From: Nematostella vectensis
Taxonomy: Eukaryota; Cnidaria; Anthozoa; Actiniaria; Edwardsiidae
Assembly (NCBI RefSeq): GCF_932526225.1
Contig: NC_064039.1
Location: 8,755,001 to 8,819,000 of the forward strand
DNA: 64,000 nt
Direction: 5' to 3'
Shown: positions 26,305 to 38,500 of the stretch, piece by piece
Layout of the letters: each line of letters opens with the position of its first letter
How positions within the stretch are numbered: the first letter of the stretch is position 1
The notes under the pieces: generated by a model
What the model was told of the DNA's origin: nothing
The model's input: the letters and a program-made list of their open reading frames with translations, nothing else
Databases searched by the model: none
Made by a program: the position numbers and the translations under genes

Positions 26305-26552
26305 TCGCAATGGGTCTTCGACACTCAGTGTCCTCTCTGAGAACCCGAGCCAATGCGGGAATTTTATGGCTGAAATCTCATAGCTCACAGAAGTCTGTTA
26401 CCTCTACCTAAAACCCTTCCAAGAGACCAAAAAAGGTCCCTGTCACAAACTGCCGTAGCTCTGCCGCGGACCAATCCCGTAGCTGTAACGCACACACACT
26501 GTAACCATGAGCATAGCTGTATTGCGGATTCTAACCTAGAGTACCGCGGACT
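26305..26552 (-). other. Proximal UBR5 3' UTR
   Basis: The sequence directly beyond the UBR5 stop codon, bounded by the transposon-like element. No canonical poly(A) signal was seen here on the minus strand, so the transcript may run through the element. Confidence 0.35.
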
Positions 26553-29500
26553 TTAGCCAAGGCCATAACTCTGGCACTGTATTGCCTGCAACAGCTTTTT
26601 CTTCAAGATCCTCTTGGATGGGTACAGGGGTATGCTCATCCGCTGACCGCATGTAGTTGCCATAGGCAACGCTTTTGTGTTTCCACTGATTACGTCAACG
26701 GTGATGTTCAGTTCTAAGAAACGAGAAAAAAGCTCGTTAACAACAGACACAATTTGCCTTCAGCTAGGCGCGAATTGCCTACAATCTAACAAAGAGGAGG
26801 AAAAAGGCCAAATCACCGTGGTCGGGATCGCATTTATTGCTCATTAGAGAGTTTTAGCAGGGACGACAGCGACTGCTTGGAGATGTGATGGATAAAAGTG
26901 CCTTCCCGCTAAGCGCTCAATTCTAAAACTAGTTTCTAAAAAAACAAGAGTTTATGATTCCAAAAAAGACAAGATAGGACAAGAACCTCAGATAGCTGCT
27001 TTTCCAGGTCAAACGTCCCATTACTCGAAAGGCTTTAAAACTTGCGGTGTTTTCATGTCATTGTTTGGCCGTCCTCTTTGCTGTCGCCGTTGCTAAAAAA
27101 AATATCAAGAAGCGCCGCGCTCCCAGTGTCAGATGGTAGCGTGGAGAAGGGAAGGGGAGAGAAGGGGGGAGGGGGGACTTCTAAGTGAGCTGGGTGGCTA
27201 GCTAGAAGACGGGGCTGCTCACCTTGGTCCGGGTCACGCCTATCGCTCATCACAGGTAGCACTGCACTACCGGTGCAGAAATATAGCAGCTGCTGGCGCT
27301 GAAGCGGAGTCATTTTCTGGACGATGGACCAGAACCACCTGAAGAGAACAGCACAAGGGGTGAGTATGAATTTAGAACCTAATAATGATAAAGCCCTGTT
27401 GTGTAACCATCACCAATGGTGGAAGTTATATAAATAAAAGATGAGTTATTGATTGAGTGTGTGTGAGCGGGAGAACGAGTGAGTGAGTAAATAAATAAGC
27501 TGTCCAGTTTTAACAGTTAGCATATCTTCAAAGGATGTGTAGGTAGAAGTACTGTAGTATGGTAGCAGAGAGGCACTTACCGTTTAAACCGCTCCAGTAT
27601 GTCCTTGGAGCAGCCGTTGCTGTTCGTGAAGGTGATGACTGATCGAAGCTTGTTCATGTCAATATCAGTCGTGCCCCCAGACACGAGAAGCTGGAAGTCC
27701 TGTCCAGAGGGAGAGAGGGTAGCGGGTTTAGTCAATGAGCTATTTTTCAATCTCTAGGAGACAGGCTTTTCTAGTATCTGCCAATGGCGGGCCGCAGGGA
27801 GTGGAGGGGGGTTGTGCGGGCCATCTAAGCTGAGGCAGAAGAATGATTATTATATAGTACACCCTTTGTTCCGTCGCGATAGTAACACAAACATCTGAGA
27901 TCAAGTTTGTCATGTTTGTCAAAATCCAAGTATTATAGTAGCTTCCCCAAATCAGCCAATTTCACGCACTTGGCATTTCGCTGGATAAAAAATGGCGTTA
28001 AAAATTAAAAGACGCAAACGGGAAGGTCCTTTATTGTGCAGGTCCCTTATTGGGAAAGTCCTTTGTATTTGTACCTCAGGTGACAGGGAGGTCAGCAGCT
28101 CGCTAGGAATGACGTCATACAATCCACTGCGCATGCTCTGTAGCTCTGCCTCTACACAGCCAATCATCACCTTGCTTGCGTACAGCCTGTAAAAATGAAG
28201 TTATTGATGATTGCTACGATAAGTACGAGACATGGCTTATGGATAACCCCAACAGCCTGGCCACATGAAGTGATCAATGAGTACACTTGCTTATCAGGGG
28301 TTATTCTCAACCGACATACTGGTAAATGTTATCTGGAGGTATTCTCACCTGACATACAGGTAGATGTCATCTGGAGATGATCTCACCTGACATACTTGTA
28401 GATTTAGGTATTCTCACCTAACATACTAGTAGATGTTATCTAAAGGTATTCTCACCTGACATACTGGTGTATGTTATCTGTAAGTATACTCACCTGACAT
28501 ACTGGTAGATGTTATCTAGAGGTATTCTGACCTGACATACTTACAGATGTTACCTGGAGGTATTCTCACCTGACATACGGTAGGTGTTATCTGGAGGTAT
28601 TCTAACATGACATACGGTAGATGTTATCTGAATGTATTCTCACCTGACATACTGGTAGACGTTATCTGGACGTATTCTCACCTGACATACTGGTAGATGT
28701 TGTATGAGGTATTCTCACCTGACATACTGGTAGATGTTTTCTGGAGGTACTCTCACCTGACATACTGGTAGATGTTTTCTGGAGGTGATCTCACCTGACA
28801 TACTTGTAGATTTAGGTATTCTCACCTAACATACTGGTAGATGTTATCTGGAGGTGTTCTCACCTAACATACTAGTAGATGTTATCTAAAGGTATTCTCA
28901 CCTAACATACTGGTGGATGTTATCTGTAAGTATACTCACCTGACATACTGGTAGATGTTATCTAGAGGTATTCTGACCTGACATACTTACAGATGTTACC
29001 TGAAGGTATTCTCACCTGACATACGGTAGATGTTATCTGGAGGTATTCTCACATGACATACGGTAGATGTTATCTGAATGTACTCTCACCTGACAAACTG
29101 GTAGACGTTATCTGGACGTATTCTCACCTGACATACTGGTAGATGTTGTATGAGGTATTCTCACCTGACATACTGGTAGATGTTTTCTGGAGGTACTCTC
29201 ACCTGACATACTGGTAGATGTTTTCTGGAGGTGATCTCACCTGACATACTGGTAGATGTTGTATGAGGTATTCTCACCTGACATACTGGTAGATGTTTTC
29301 TGGGGGTACTCTCACCTGACATACTGGTAGATGTTGTATGAGGTATTCTCACCTGACATACTGGTAGACGTTATCTGGAGGTACTCTCACCTGACATACT
29401 GGTAGATGTTATCTGAATGTACTCTCACCTGACAAACTGGTAGACGTTATCTGGACGTATTCTCACCTGACATACTGGTAGATGTTGTATGAGGTATTTT

Positions 29501-32500
29501 CACCTGACATACTGGTAGACGTTATCTGAATGTACTCTCACCTGACAAACTGGTAGATGTTTTCTGGAGGTGATCTCACCTGACATACTGGTAGATGTTG
29601 TATGAGGTATTCTCACCTGACATACTGGTAGACGTTATCTGGAGGTACTCTCACCTGACATACTGGTAGATGTTTTCTGGAGACACCGGCAAGTGAGAGC
29701 CACCAGGGACAAGCTCTTCAGTCGTACCCCCAACGGATGTCTACAAAACAACAACAAAGAGGTGATGTCTACGAAACAACAACAACAAAGAGGCGATGAC
29801 TTCTAAAATGGGGTATATGTTAGTAGAAGAGGCGCTGAAAGAAAAGAATAATGGATAAATGTTTTTCAGTAGAAGGGATGTGTACACAAAATGAATAACA
29901 ACATAAGTCAGTAAATCGGATCACCAAAACAAATCAAACAAGCATCAAAAGAGATGGCGCGAAATGCACGTACAGAAAACCACAGATGTACGCATGCGTA
30001 TGGCTTGAGCCTTACCTCGAAATGACAGCAGTAGGTGGCCTGGAAAGTCTCTGACGTCATCAGGGGGTGGTTGGCGTCAATCATCATACGGCTGAGTCCC
30101 TCGAACAGGTCCGCATTAAAGAAAGCGAGGTCTTCCCATGTCACATCCCTTATATAGACAAGTACTTATCCGTGACAATGAAAAACAATACAGACAAGTA
30201 CTTTTATGACAAGGTATGACAGCAGGTCTGCACTAAAGGAAATCGCAACGCCCGCTACCGTGGCCACAAATACGAAGTTTACCATGTGACGCACGTTACC
30301 ATGACCATAAATACAAAGTTTACCATGCGACGTGCCCTACTGTCGTCACTTAGAGAATGTTTACCATACGACGCGCGCTACCGTGACCACCATTACAAAG
30401 TTGACCATACGTACGCAACGTACGCTACTGTGGCCACCATTTCAAAGACAACCATGTTTCGTGCTCTAGTTTGGCCACCAATACAATGAACACACGCTAC
30501 CGTGGCCACAAATACAAAGTTAACCATGCGACACGCGCTACCGTGGCAACCAATACAAAGTTAACCATTTGACGCGCGCTACCGGGGCCACCATTACAAT
30601 GTTTATCATACAACACACGCTACCGTGGCAACCGATACAAAGTTGACCATGCGACGCATGCTACCGTGGCCACCAGTACAATGTTTACCATACAACACAC
30701 GCTACCGTGGCCACCGATACAAATTTAACCATGCGACGCGTGCTACCGTGGCCACCATTACAATGTTTACCAAACAACACACGCTACCGTGGCCACCGAT
30801 ACAAATTTAACCATGCGACGCGTGCTACCGTGGCCACCAATACAATGTTTACCATACAACACACGCTACCGTGGCCACGTATACAAAGTCAACCATGCGA
30901 CGCATGCTACCGTGACCACCAATACAAAGTTCACCATGCGACATTTATTCACCTGCTAAGCAGGAACTTGACAACGTGTCTGCTGAAGTTGAGTGGTACA
31001 GTGTTATTGAACCACAAACTGAGGCCAATAAAGCGACCGATTGCAGTGTACATCTTAAGTCGTCGGGTCTGGAATAACACAAAACCAAGCTGATAAGCAT
31101 AAGGAACAGGATTCAAAGGTTACGTGTGTGGTCAACAACTTATATTTTAATATTTTAATGTCTTGGATGGTGTGCCCCAAAGGTCCTATTTTCGCATGCT
31201 CGATTCCTCGAGCATGGCATCTAAGAGCATAAAACAACGTTTATCTTATAGCAAGCCTAGTGTACTTGAGCCACACCTTGATCTGCGAGTCCGCACGTAT
31301 GTCAGAGGAGGTGGCGTAAGGCTTGGGTGCATAGAATCCGCTCTGCTCGGGCAGCTTGCCTGGCTCATGCATGAGCATTGCCGTGTCTGGTGGTACCTAC
31401 ACAAGCATGGGGAACAGAGTTAGCACCACCCCACAGTCCGCTACCCCACTTCTGCCAGCAACAAAAATGTGAATAGCCAACCACAGAAAGTATCAAGAGT
31501 AGGTAGCCAGTCACATGGTAGTATCAGGGGCAGGTAGACAATCACAGGGTAGTAACGAGGTGGGTAGCCAATCACAGAAAGTATCAAGAGTTGCTAGCCA
31601 GCCACATGGTAGTATCAGGGGCAGGTAGACAATCACAGGGTAGTAACGAGGTGGGTAGCCAATCACATGGTAGGTGAAGGGGTGGATCCAGGTTTCTCCA
31701 AAAAGGGGTAAATTGCACCATTATATTAGAGATATCGTATACATTTGTCAATTTTAGCTTCCATACACTTCTAAAGACCAGAGGAAGGGCACCACCCCTT
31801 GAAAATGCCACCGAGTATGAAATGGGTTGGGAGAGGTGATAACAAGAGATCACATACGATACTTCAAGTAACATTGACCAAGGATATAACTTTTACAAAA
31901 GGCAACAAAGCTCTTTACCTTTTCGTCTGACTTCAAAGCGTTGGCAACAGCAGCAAAGAACCCTCTGTTGACGCCAGGACCTGAACCCTCCTCTCCTTCG
32001 AACTTCGCGCGGAAATTACTGTAGTGAAACGGCTGCATCTGTACCCAACCCAACATAGGCGTGTCAATACTTATTTAAGGTGAGATATCCAAAAAAAGTT
32101 TGATTGGCTAGCCATCGTTGTCTGCATGAAAACGAAAATTGTTTTAGATCAAAAAGCATATCTCTTTGATATCGAGTCTAAGGCCCGATTCATACGTCGC
32201 GCTCTTGTCGTGCCGAAGTTAATGGTTAGGATTCGGCACATAAATAGTTAGACGTCTGAATCAATTAAGGCACTAAGGGCGGCAAAAGCACGACACCGAT
32301 TCAAACGTCGAGCATTCGATGTGCCGTATCAAATACCATATGTATATTTTTAATTTTGTGCACAAGAAACTCCGCATGAAGTCTACTCTGACAACTATGA
32401 GCGCGACTCATATAGTGCGACGTCTGAATCAACGTTGAACCCAATGTATTTGTGTCGATACAAATAAACAAGTAGATTCGGCACGGCAGGAGCGCAACGA

Positions 32501-35500
32501 ACAATACGGCTTAATTCAGTATTTTTTTTTTCACTAACCTCTGAAAGAATTTTGAGCGTATCGGCTAGGAGTCGACTTCTCTTGACTGATATCGACAGCG
32601 TAGTGCCAACCCTGAGCCCACTGACTCCCATGCCTGGCTGCTGATTATCAGCGGTCACTGACTCTCTAAGGTAAACCATGGTGCGTCGGAAGCTGGCAAC
32701 AAGCAACACGAGAATTATCAGAACCGAGAGTGGCTCAAATTAGCGTTTTTATCTCTAGTGTGAACAGAAATTACCCTTCAATGTATTTTGCGTTTCCGTT
32801 TGGCAAAATGTAATGAATGGAAACAAATGTATGCTTCATTAGCATAAAAATACCACATGCACCGGGGTTGATTTATGCAAAGTTGACAAAGTATGAGGTC
32901 AAAATATAAAGGTCAAGGTCAAACTTTATAGGTCAAGGTCAAATCATAATGGTCAAAGTATGAAGGTCAGGGTCAAGGATTAAATGTCAATTTTTTTAAG
33001 GTCTAGTTCGAACTAAAAGGTGATACCATACCGGGCAAGCCGCCCAGCAACACCCGCCCGCACGGCCAGGAAGCTATCTCTCTCGGCTCCTGGTCCATCT
33101 GCCAGGAAAAGACGTGAGAACAGGTCGACTGCGATCTTCCATCGCTCCACAGTCTCGTCTGTCGTCCAGTTTAAAGCCAGTGGCGAGGGATACACTGAAC
33201 TGCAAGCAAACCACACAAAACTCGAAACGGTACAAGACTGGTATTGGTAGTCGCGACTTAGGCGCTAAATTTATACCAAGCTAAAGTACAACTGTTGTAC
33301 AAAAGTCGAAATTATCCTTGTTTCAGTAAAGAAATGGCAACACACCTAGAAATGGTATTTGGCGTGACCGGAAGTGTCGAGGTCTCGTCGCTTCCAGTCT
33401 GTTTACTGGTATCTTCCACAGACTTGAGGCGTGACAGTCCCACATTATGGGTGAATACTTCCCAGGTTGCCTTGGGAACAAGCATCCGGGACTTTTGCTG
33501 AAGTGTGGCCTGGAAACGACACATCGTTAATGCGGCAGCAGGCAATATGAAGACGATCAGAGAATTATCAATGAAAACTATTGATCAAAATAAGATATTT
33601 ATACAATAGATACATTCACGTGATTTTAATAGATGGATTTAAACTTAATATCATATAATGGGAGAATGTCTCTATACCAGACATGAGTCGTACGATAAGA
33701 GCACAGAATAAAGGAGATAAACAGCGTTTCATACACGAGTCCCATGATGCAATACAATACAATATTCTTTATTTTTGGAGGGTTACATTTTATGGGAGCA
33801 TAAACTATGTTCATGTACTCGCAACTCGAACACTTTTATCTGCACCCTCTCAAGGCCCTGTCACAATTACCCAATGTCTTTTAACTTGGTTTGTGATAAA
33901 AACATTTAAGATTCCATTCGATTATTGAGAAAATATTACAACTCGCATGCGTTTTTGCCGTGTGACACCTCTTTCGCAACTTGTTTTTCCTCAAAGTCGT
34001 ACGAAAAGCAGAAATTACATTTACTTTCTGCAACAAATTTATTCAAGTCGCAAGAAAATCTTCACATGTGTCACGTGTGTCACGTGATGTGCGACAGAGA
34101 CAATCTGCAACCATAATGTGCACGAAGCCTTCCAGATCTACTAAAATCTATTTATCTAAAGCATTCCCACCATCTAATTTTACCTGAAGGTTATTCAAAA
34201 AGGTGTCCCTCTCTTGTCCGATCACGTCCATGCCATAAAATCGGACGCATTCCTCGCTCTCTCGGCTGAGCCTGCGCGAGTGCTGATGCAATGACGTCCC
34301 AGCCTCGGTTGCCTCGCGAGCAAGTCCGGGAGTGGGGGACTGGGCAGGAGGCTGGGCACTAGTGTCCAGTCTCGGCCAATTGTTGATAGAGTAGATAAAT
34401 GCATCCAGCACGTACACCATATGCTCGTAGCTAATCCATGTGGATAAATTTTAAACAAATTATGTATCAATAATAATAACGCTTACTTGGCAATCGCCTA
34501 CGTCATGTAAAGAAATATGGAGTATGTCTGATGCTACGGGTAAGTATTACAACCTTACCATAACCAGATAACATGTCAATCACATGGTGGGTATCACTAT
34601 GATTGTTGCAATGTATGTGTGTTGCTATGGGTAAGTATTAAGGTGGCCCGCGTCAATTCGAAAGGACTAGTAAAAAAAATCATGCATATTAAAAGCGCTG
34701 CCATACAAGTTTATACTTGCGCGATTTTTCTAATTCTTCCACATTTTTAGTTTACTGTAACTCCAAATTGATTGCGGAATAATTGAGGTTAGTCGAAGGC
34801 CGAAGTTTGGGAAAAAGCGACTGTTGTACAAAAACAAAATGTGAGACCCCTCTTAAAAGTGCTATAAAAATAAATCGGGTTTCAAGGATCACGCCTGATT
34901 TTCCGTTAAGCCGATCTTGCCCTCACTCGAAAATCTAAACATATCGAGATAGACATATTAAAGAATGATGAACATTCTGCCAGTGAAATCGTTCACAGAA
35001 AGAATACTAACAACTAAAATATTTGATATGTTATTCCCTTCCTTATTGGTGGGTACTAAGCTGACACCTTACCATAACATGTCAATCACGGGGAGGGTAT
35101 CTCTATGCTCGTTGCTATGGGCACGTAGTAAGAACATGAGGTACTCTTCTGGGGAAGCACCTGGCATGCTACCACCAGACCGAGGTAAGGGTGCTAGCTC
35201 TGAGTCTTCTGGCCTTTGAAGCGACGAGAGGTACCTCTAGAAGTAGATGAGATAAATACTTGCATCAGATCAATATGTGAGGAAATACCAAAGTATTCTA
35301 AGCCAGTCAATTGCCTGGCCAAAAGAAAAGGCATCATGTTTGCCTGGAAAACCATCCTGGAGCCGACCCTGTATGGTTCCACTTCTAGGCCAACCGTGGA
35401 CTCACCCCTGAGATTACCCTGGAACCACCCTTAACCTGACCCTGGACCCATCCCTAACCTGACCCTGGACCTATCCCTAACCTGACCCTGGACCCATCCC

Positions 35501-38500
35501 TAACCTGACCCTGGACCCATCCCTAACCTGACCCTGGACCCATCCCTAACCTGACCCTGGACCCATCCCTAACCTGACCCTGGACCCATCCCTAACCTGA
35601 CCCTGGACCTATCCCTAACCTGACCCTGGACCCATCCCTAAGCCGACCCTGGTCCCGCCTCTAACCTGGCACTGGGACCACCTCTAACCTGGCACTGGAC
35701 CCATCCCTAAGCCAACGCTGGTCCCACCTCTTGGCCGTCCCTGGACCCACCCCTAAGATTACCTTGGAACCACCCCTAACCTGACCCTGGACCCATCCCT
35801 TACCTGGCCCTGGAACCACCCTTAACCTGGCCCCTGATTACAATGGTCCCACCACTATGGCCACCCTGGACCAGCTCCTGACATGACCTTTAACCAAAGC
35901 CGACCCTGGACAAGCCCTGAGGAAACACTGGTCCCACCAGTAGGGCGTCCCTGAGCCCAACCAGACACCTATATCACCGAGACACTTTTATCAAAAAGGG
36001 AGGGTATACTGACCTTCGTATCAAAATCCTTCCCACAATGCAGCTGCCCTTCCACCACGTCCATGATCTTGGCAAGCCACACCCAGGAGGCGTCCAGCAC
36101 CACTGTCACCTGATGTTGAATGGATGCACACTCATCCTGGCTCATGCAAAGGGTGGGGAGAAACCCCTCATCGGCAATACACTCCTTCTCCTCCTCACAC
36201 GAGCTCAGCACACGTACCAGGTCCACCGCTTCCTTAACGAGGCGTGAGAACATGCGGGTCAGGTAGCAGTTCCCAGTGTGCACGCTGGGTGGGGTGATGA
36301 TATTCGTGATGTAGTGTGGAAACTGCAGCAGAAACACGATAATGCACATAAGAACTCACTTTATTTGAAAATCGCTTGCAATGGATATCTAATCCTAAAT
36401 AGCGTCAAAGAAATTCTAGATGAATCGAGATTCAGTATCAGTGAAAGAACACATAAAATAAACTTCTGGCTGAGCCTCGTACTTACAGTGATGTGTGAGT
36501 GATTGTTGCTGCTTTGATCACCAAGTCCTGACAGTCTGCCGTCTAGAGCCCAGGCATAAGGGTGGTCTCGGTTGAGGCCACCAGTGGCGAGCGAGACGCG
36601 TGATGCCTCAGTCTCCTCAATATCCAGATCACTATCATCCTCCATAGCCCGTCTGATCATAGTGCCATCATCATCATCATCATCATCCGACTCACTGCAA
36701 TACAACAAACAAAGCCATCATCATCATCCGACTCACTGCAATACAACAAACAAATCCATCATCATTATGCTTTATTATCCGACTCGCTACAAGACAACAT
36801 AGCCATCATCATCTGACTGATTGCGAGACAACACAGCCATTTTCATCAACACCACCATCCAATTCACTGCAATTACACATCCATTATCATCATCATTTTG
36901 ATACAAGCTTGATACATGATTTTTTTTTCGCTCTGATAGCTTTGCTCTCCAATTATTTGCATTTGTCAATGACCACACCCCATACCTATCACTGTCCATG
37001 GTGGAACCACGCCTGCCCTGTGTCCGTGAGTAGCGTGGCACATTGAGAGGACTGGGGCTGCGAGTTTTCTCGGGTGAGCTGGAGTCCTCTCTGATGGCAG
37101 CAAGACGTGTGCCACGGCAGCGACGGACTGGGCCTGACACCGGATCAGACGGCCGCCTAAAGCACAAAAATCATCATCAGGACGAAGTTCCATACTAGAG
37201 CAAGGAGTTGTCTTTACATCTATGCGAAAGGAGCCTTAGGCTTTCAATTCCTTGATTTACACTGAGATAAACTGTTAAATCAAAGAAAAACACAAACAGA
37301 CAAACCTGTATGCTGTGCGTAGCGTGGATTCTTGCGAGGGCGACCTTGAATCATACTGACTTACACGAATACCTGTAAAAGATGCAAGAGCCATTAGAGC
37401 CAATAAACTACAAGAAACCATCACAACCTATTGTACATGACGTCTTATGCAAACCGTGAGCTTGAAGTTTTTGACAATGTTTGATTTTAACGGATGCTTT
37501 ATGTGTCTTGGTTATTCTCAAGAGTGTAAATGGCGGTGTAAATGGCGTTTTTGCAGCCACTGTTATTGCCCTAATCATACACACCCCACCCAACAAATCA
37601 GCACCATTCAAATGTTTTATGGTTCATGTACACACCCATGACCGCCATCCCTCTCCCCGTACTTTCCAGGGGAGGGGGAGGGGGTGTTGGGACAGGTGAA
37701 GTTATTACGGGTGATCAATCATCACCATCCCAACCCCTCCCCCCCCCTCTTAACCCCCTCCTCCTACCCAAAGCCAGCCACAGTATTTGTTAGTTACCTG
37801 GTCGACCTCCCCGGTATCGTCCAGGAAAGATATTGGGACTTGTGACATTATTACTGATGCTTGCGCCTGTAGACCGCGCCTGTGCTTTAGCGACTCCCTC
37901 ACGCACAGGGAGCACCGTGGCCTCAGAAGCCTCTACCAGCACATGGACGGCTAGCCAAGAGAAGGCACGCAAAACCATCCTAGGGAAAGCAAAATGTATG
38001 ACTTACAAACACAATCAGAAATGGAGAACTGCCCTATGCGATAGCAGAGAAAATTTGGATATGTGGTAGCTCATATCATTTTTTAAGACACTGTAATTGT
38101 GCCAATTGAAAGGTAAATTTACCTGACTATACCCTTTAACTTGAGATTGTTGTTCTTACCTGACTTTACCCTTTAACTTGACATTGTTGTTCTTACCTGA
38201 CTTTACTCTTGAACTGAACACTGTTGCTCTGCTCTGATCCCTCCAAAGAGTGCATACCCGATGGGGAACCCACGCCAAGTCGGCTCCGCAGGTCCACATA
38301 TGACACCCCGCTACGACTGAGGTGCACTGACATTTGACGAACAACAGCCCTCAGGAACTTTGTTCCTACCATAATAGCGACCCTGCTAGCCGTCCCCTCA
38401 CCCTCCCTATCAAGTCCCTCGCTAGAGGATGCCAGTTTCAATTCCTCAGGGTATTTGTTCATCTCTTTAATAATAGTCTCTACAAATGTAGCCAGCACTG

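Larger units (their letters stand above)
26553..33199 (-). other. UBR5: HECT catalytic domain exons of UBR5
   Basis: Exons 22-32 encode the HECT fold. Recognisable are ERWKIAVDLFSRLFLADGPG, KFEGEEGSGPGVNRGFFAAV, GKLPEQSGFYAPKPY, MYTAIGRFIGLSLWFNNTVP, VTWEDLAFFNADLFE, PENIYQYVR, ERFK-RWFWSIVQKM and PMATTCGQRMSIPLYPSKR. The active-site cysteine is codon 26649-26651, 31 residues before the C-terminus, as usual for HECT ligases. In human UBR5 an MLLE (PABC) domain is inserted inside this region; here the exon ending KSDEK joins directly to the one beginning VPPDTAMLMHEPGK in phase 0, and the 522-bp intron between them (31397-31918) holds no MLLE-like exon. Confidence 0.9.

Noticed and set aside
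29161-29352. Minus-strand frame ending PENIYQYVR as a separate small protein
   Set aside because: It is made of copies of the UBR5 exon junction read in a shifting frame.
35400-35700. Interstitial telomere repeat (CCCTAACC)
   Set aside because: The unit is a 23-mer with CTGGACCCAT; the telomere-like string is incidental.
37950-37979. Acceptor CTAG at 37951 for the exon ending at 37798
   Set aside because: The upstream acceptor TTTCCCTAG at 37980 restores the correct phase and extra conserved residues (MVLRAFSWL).
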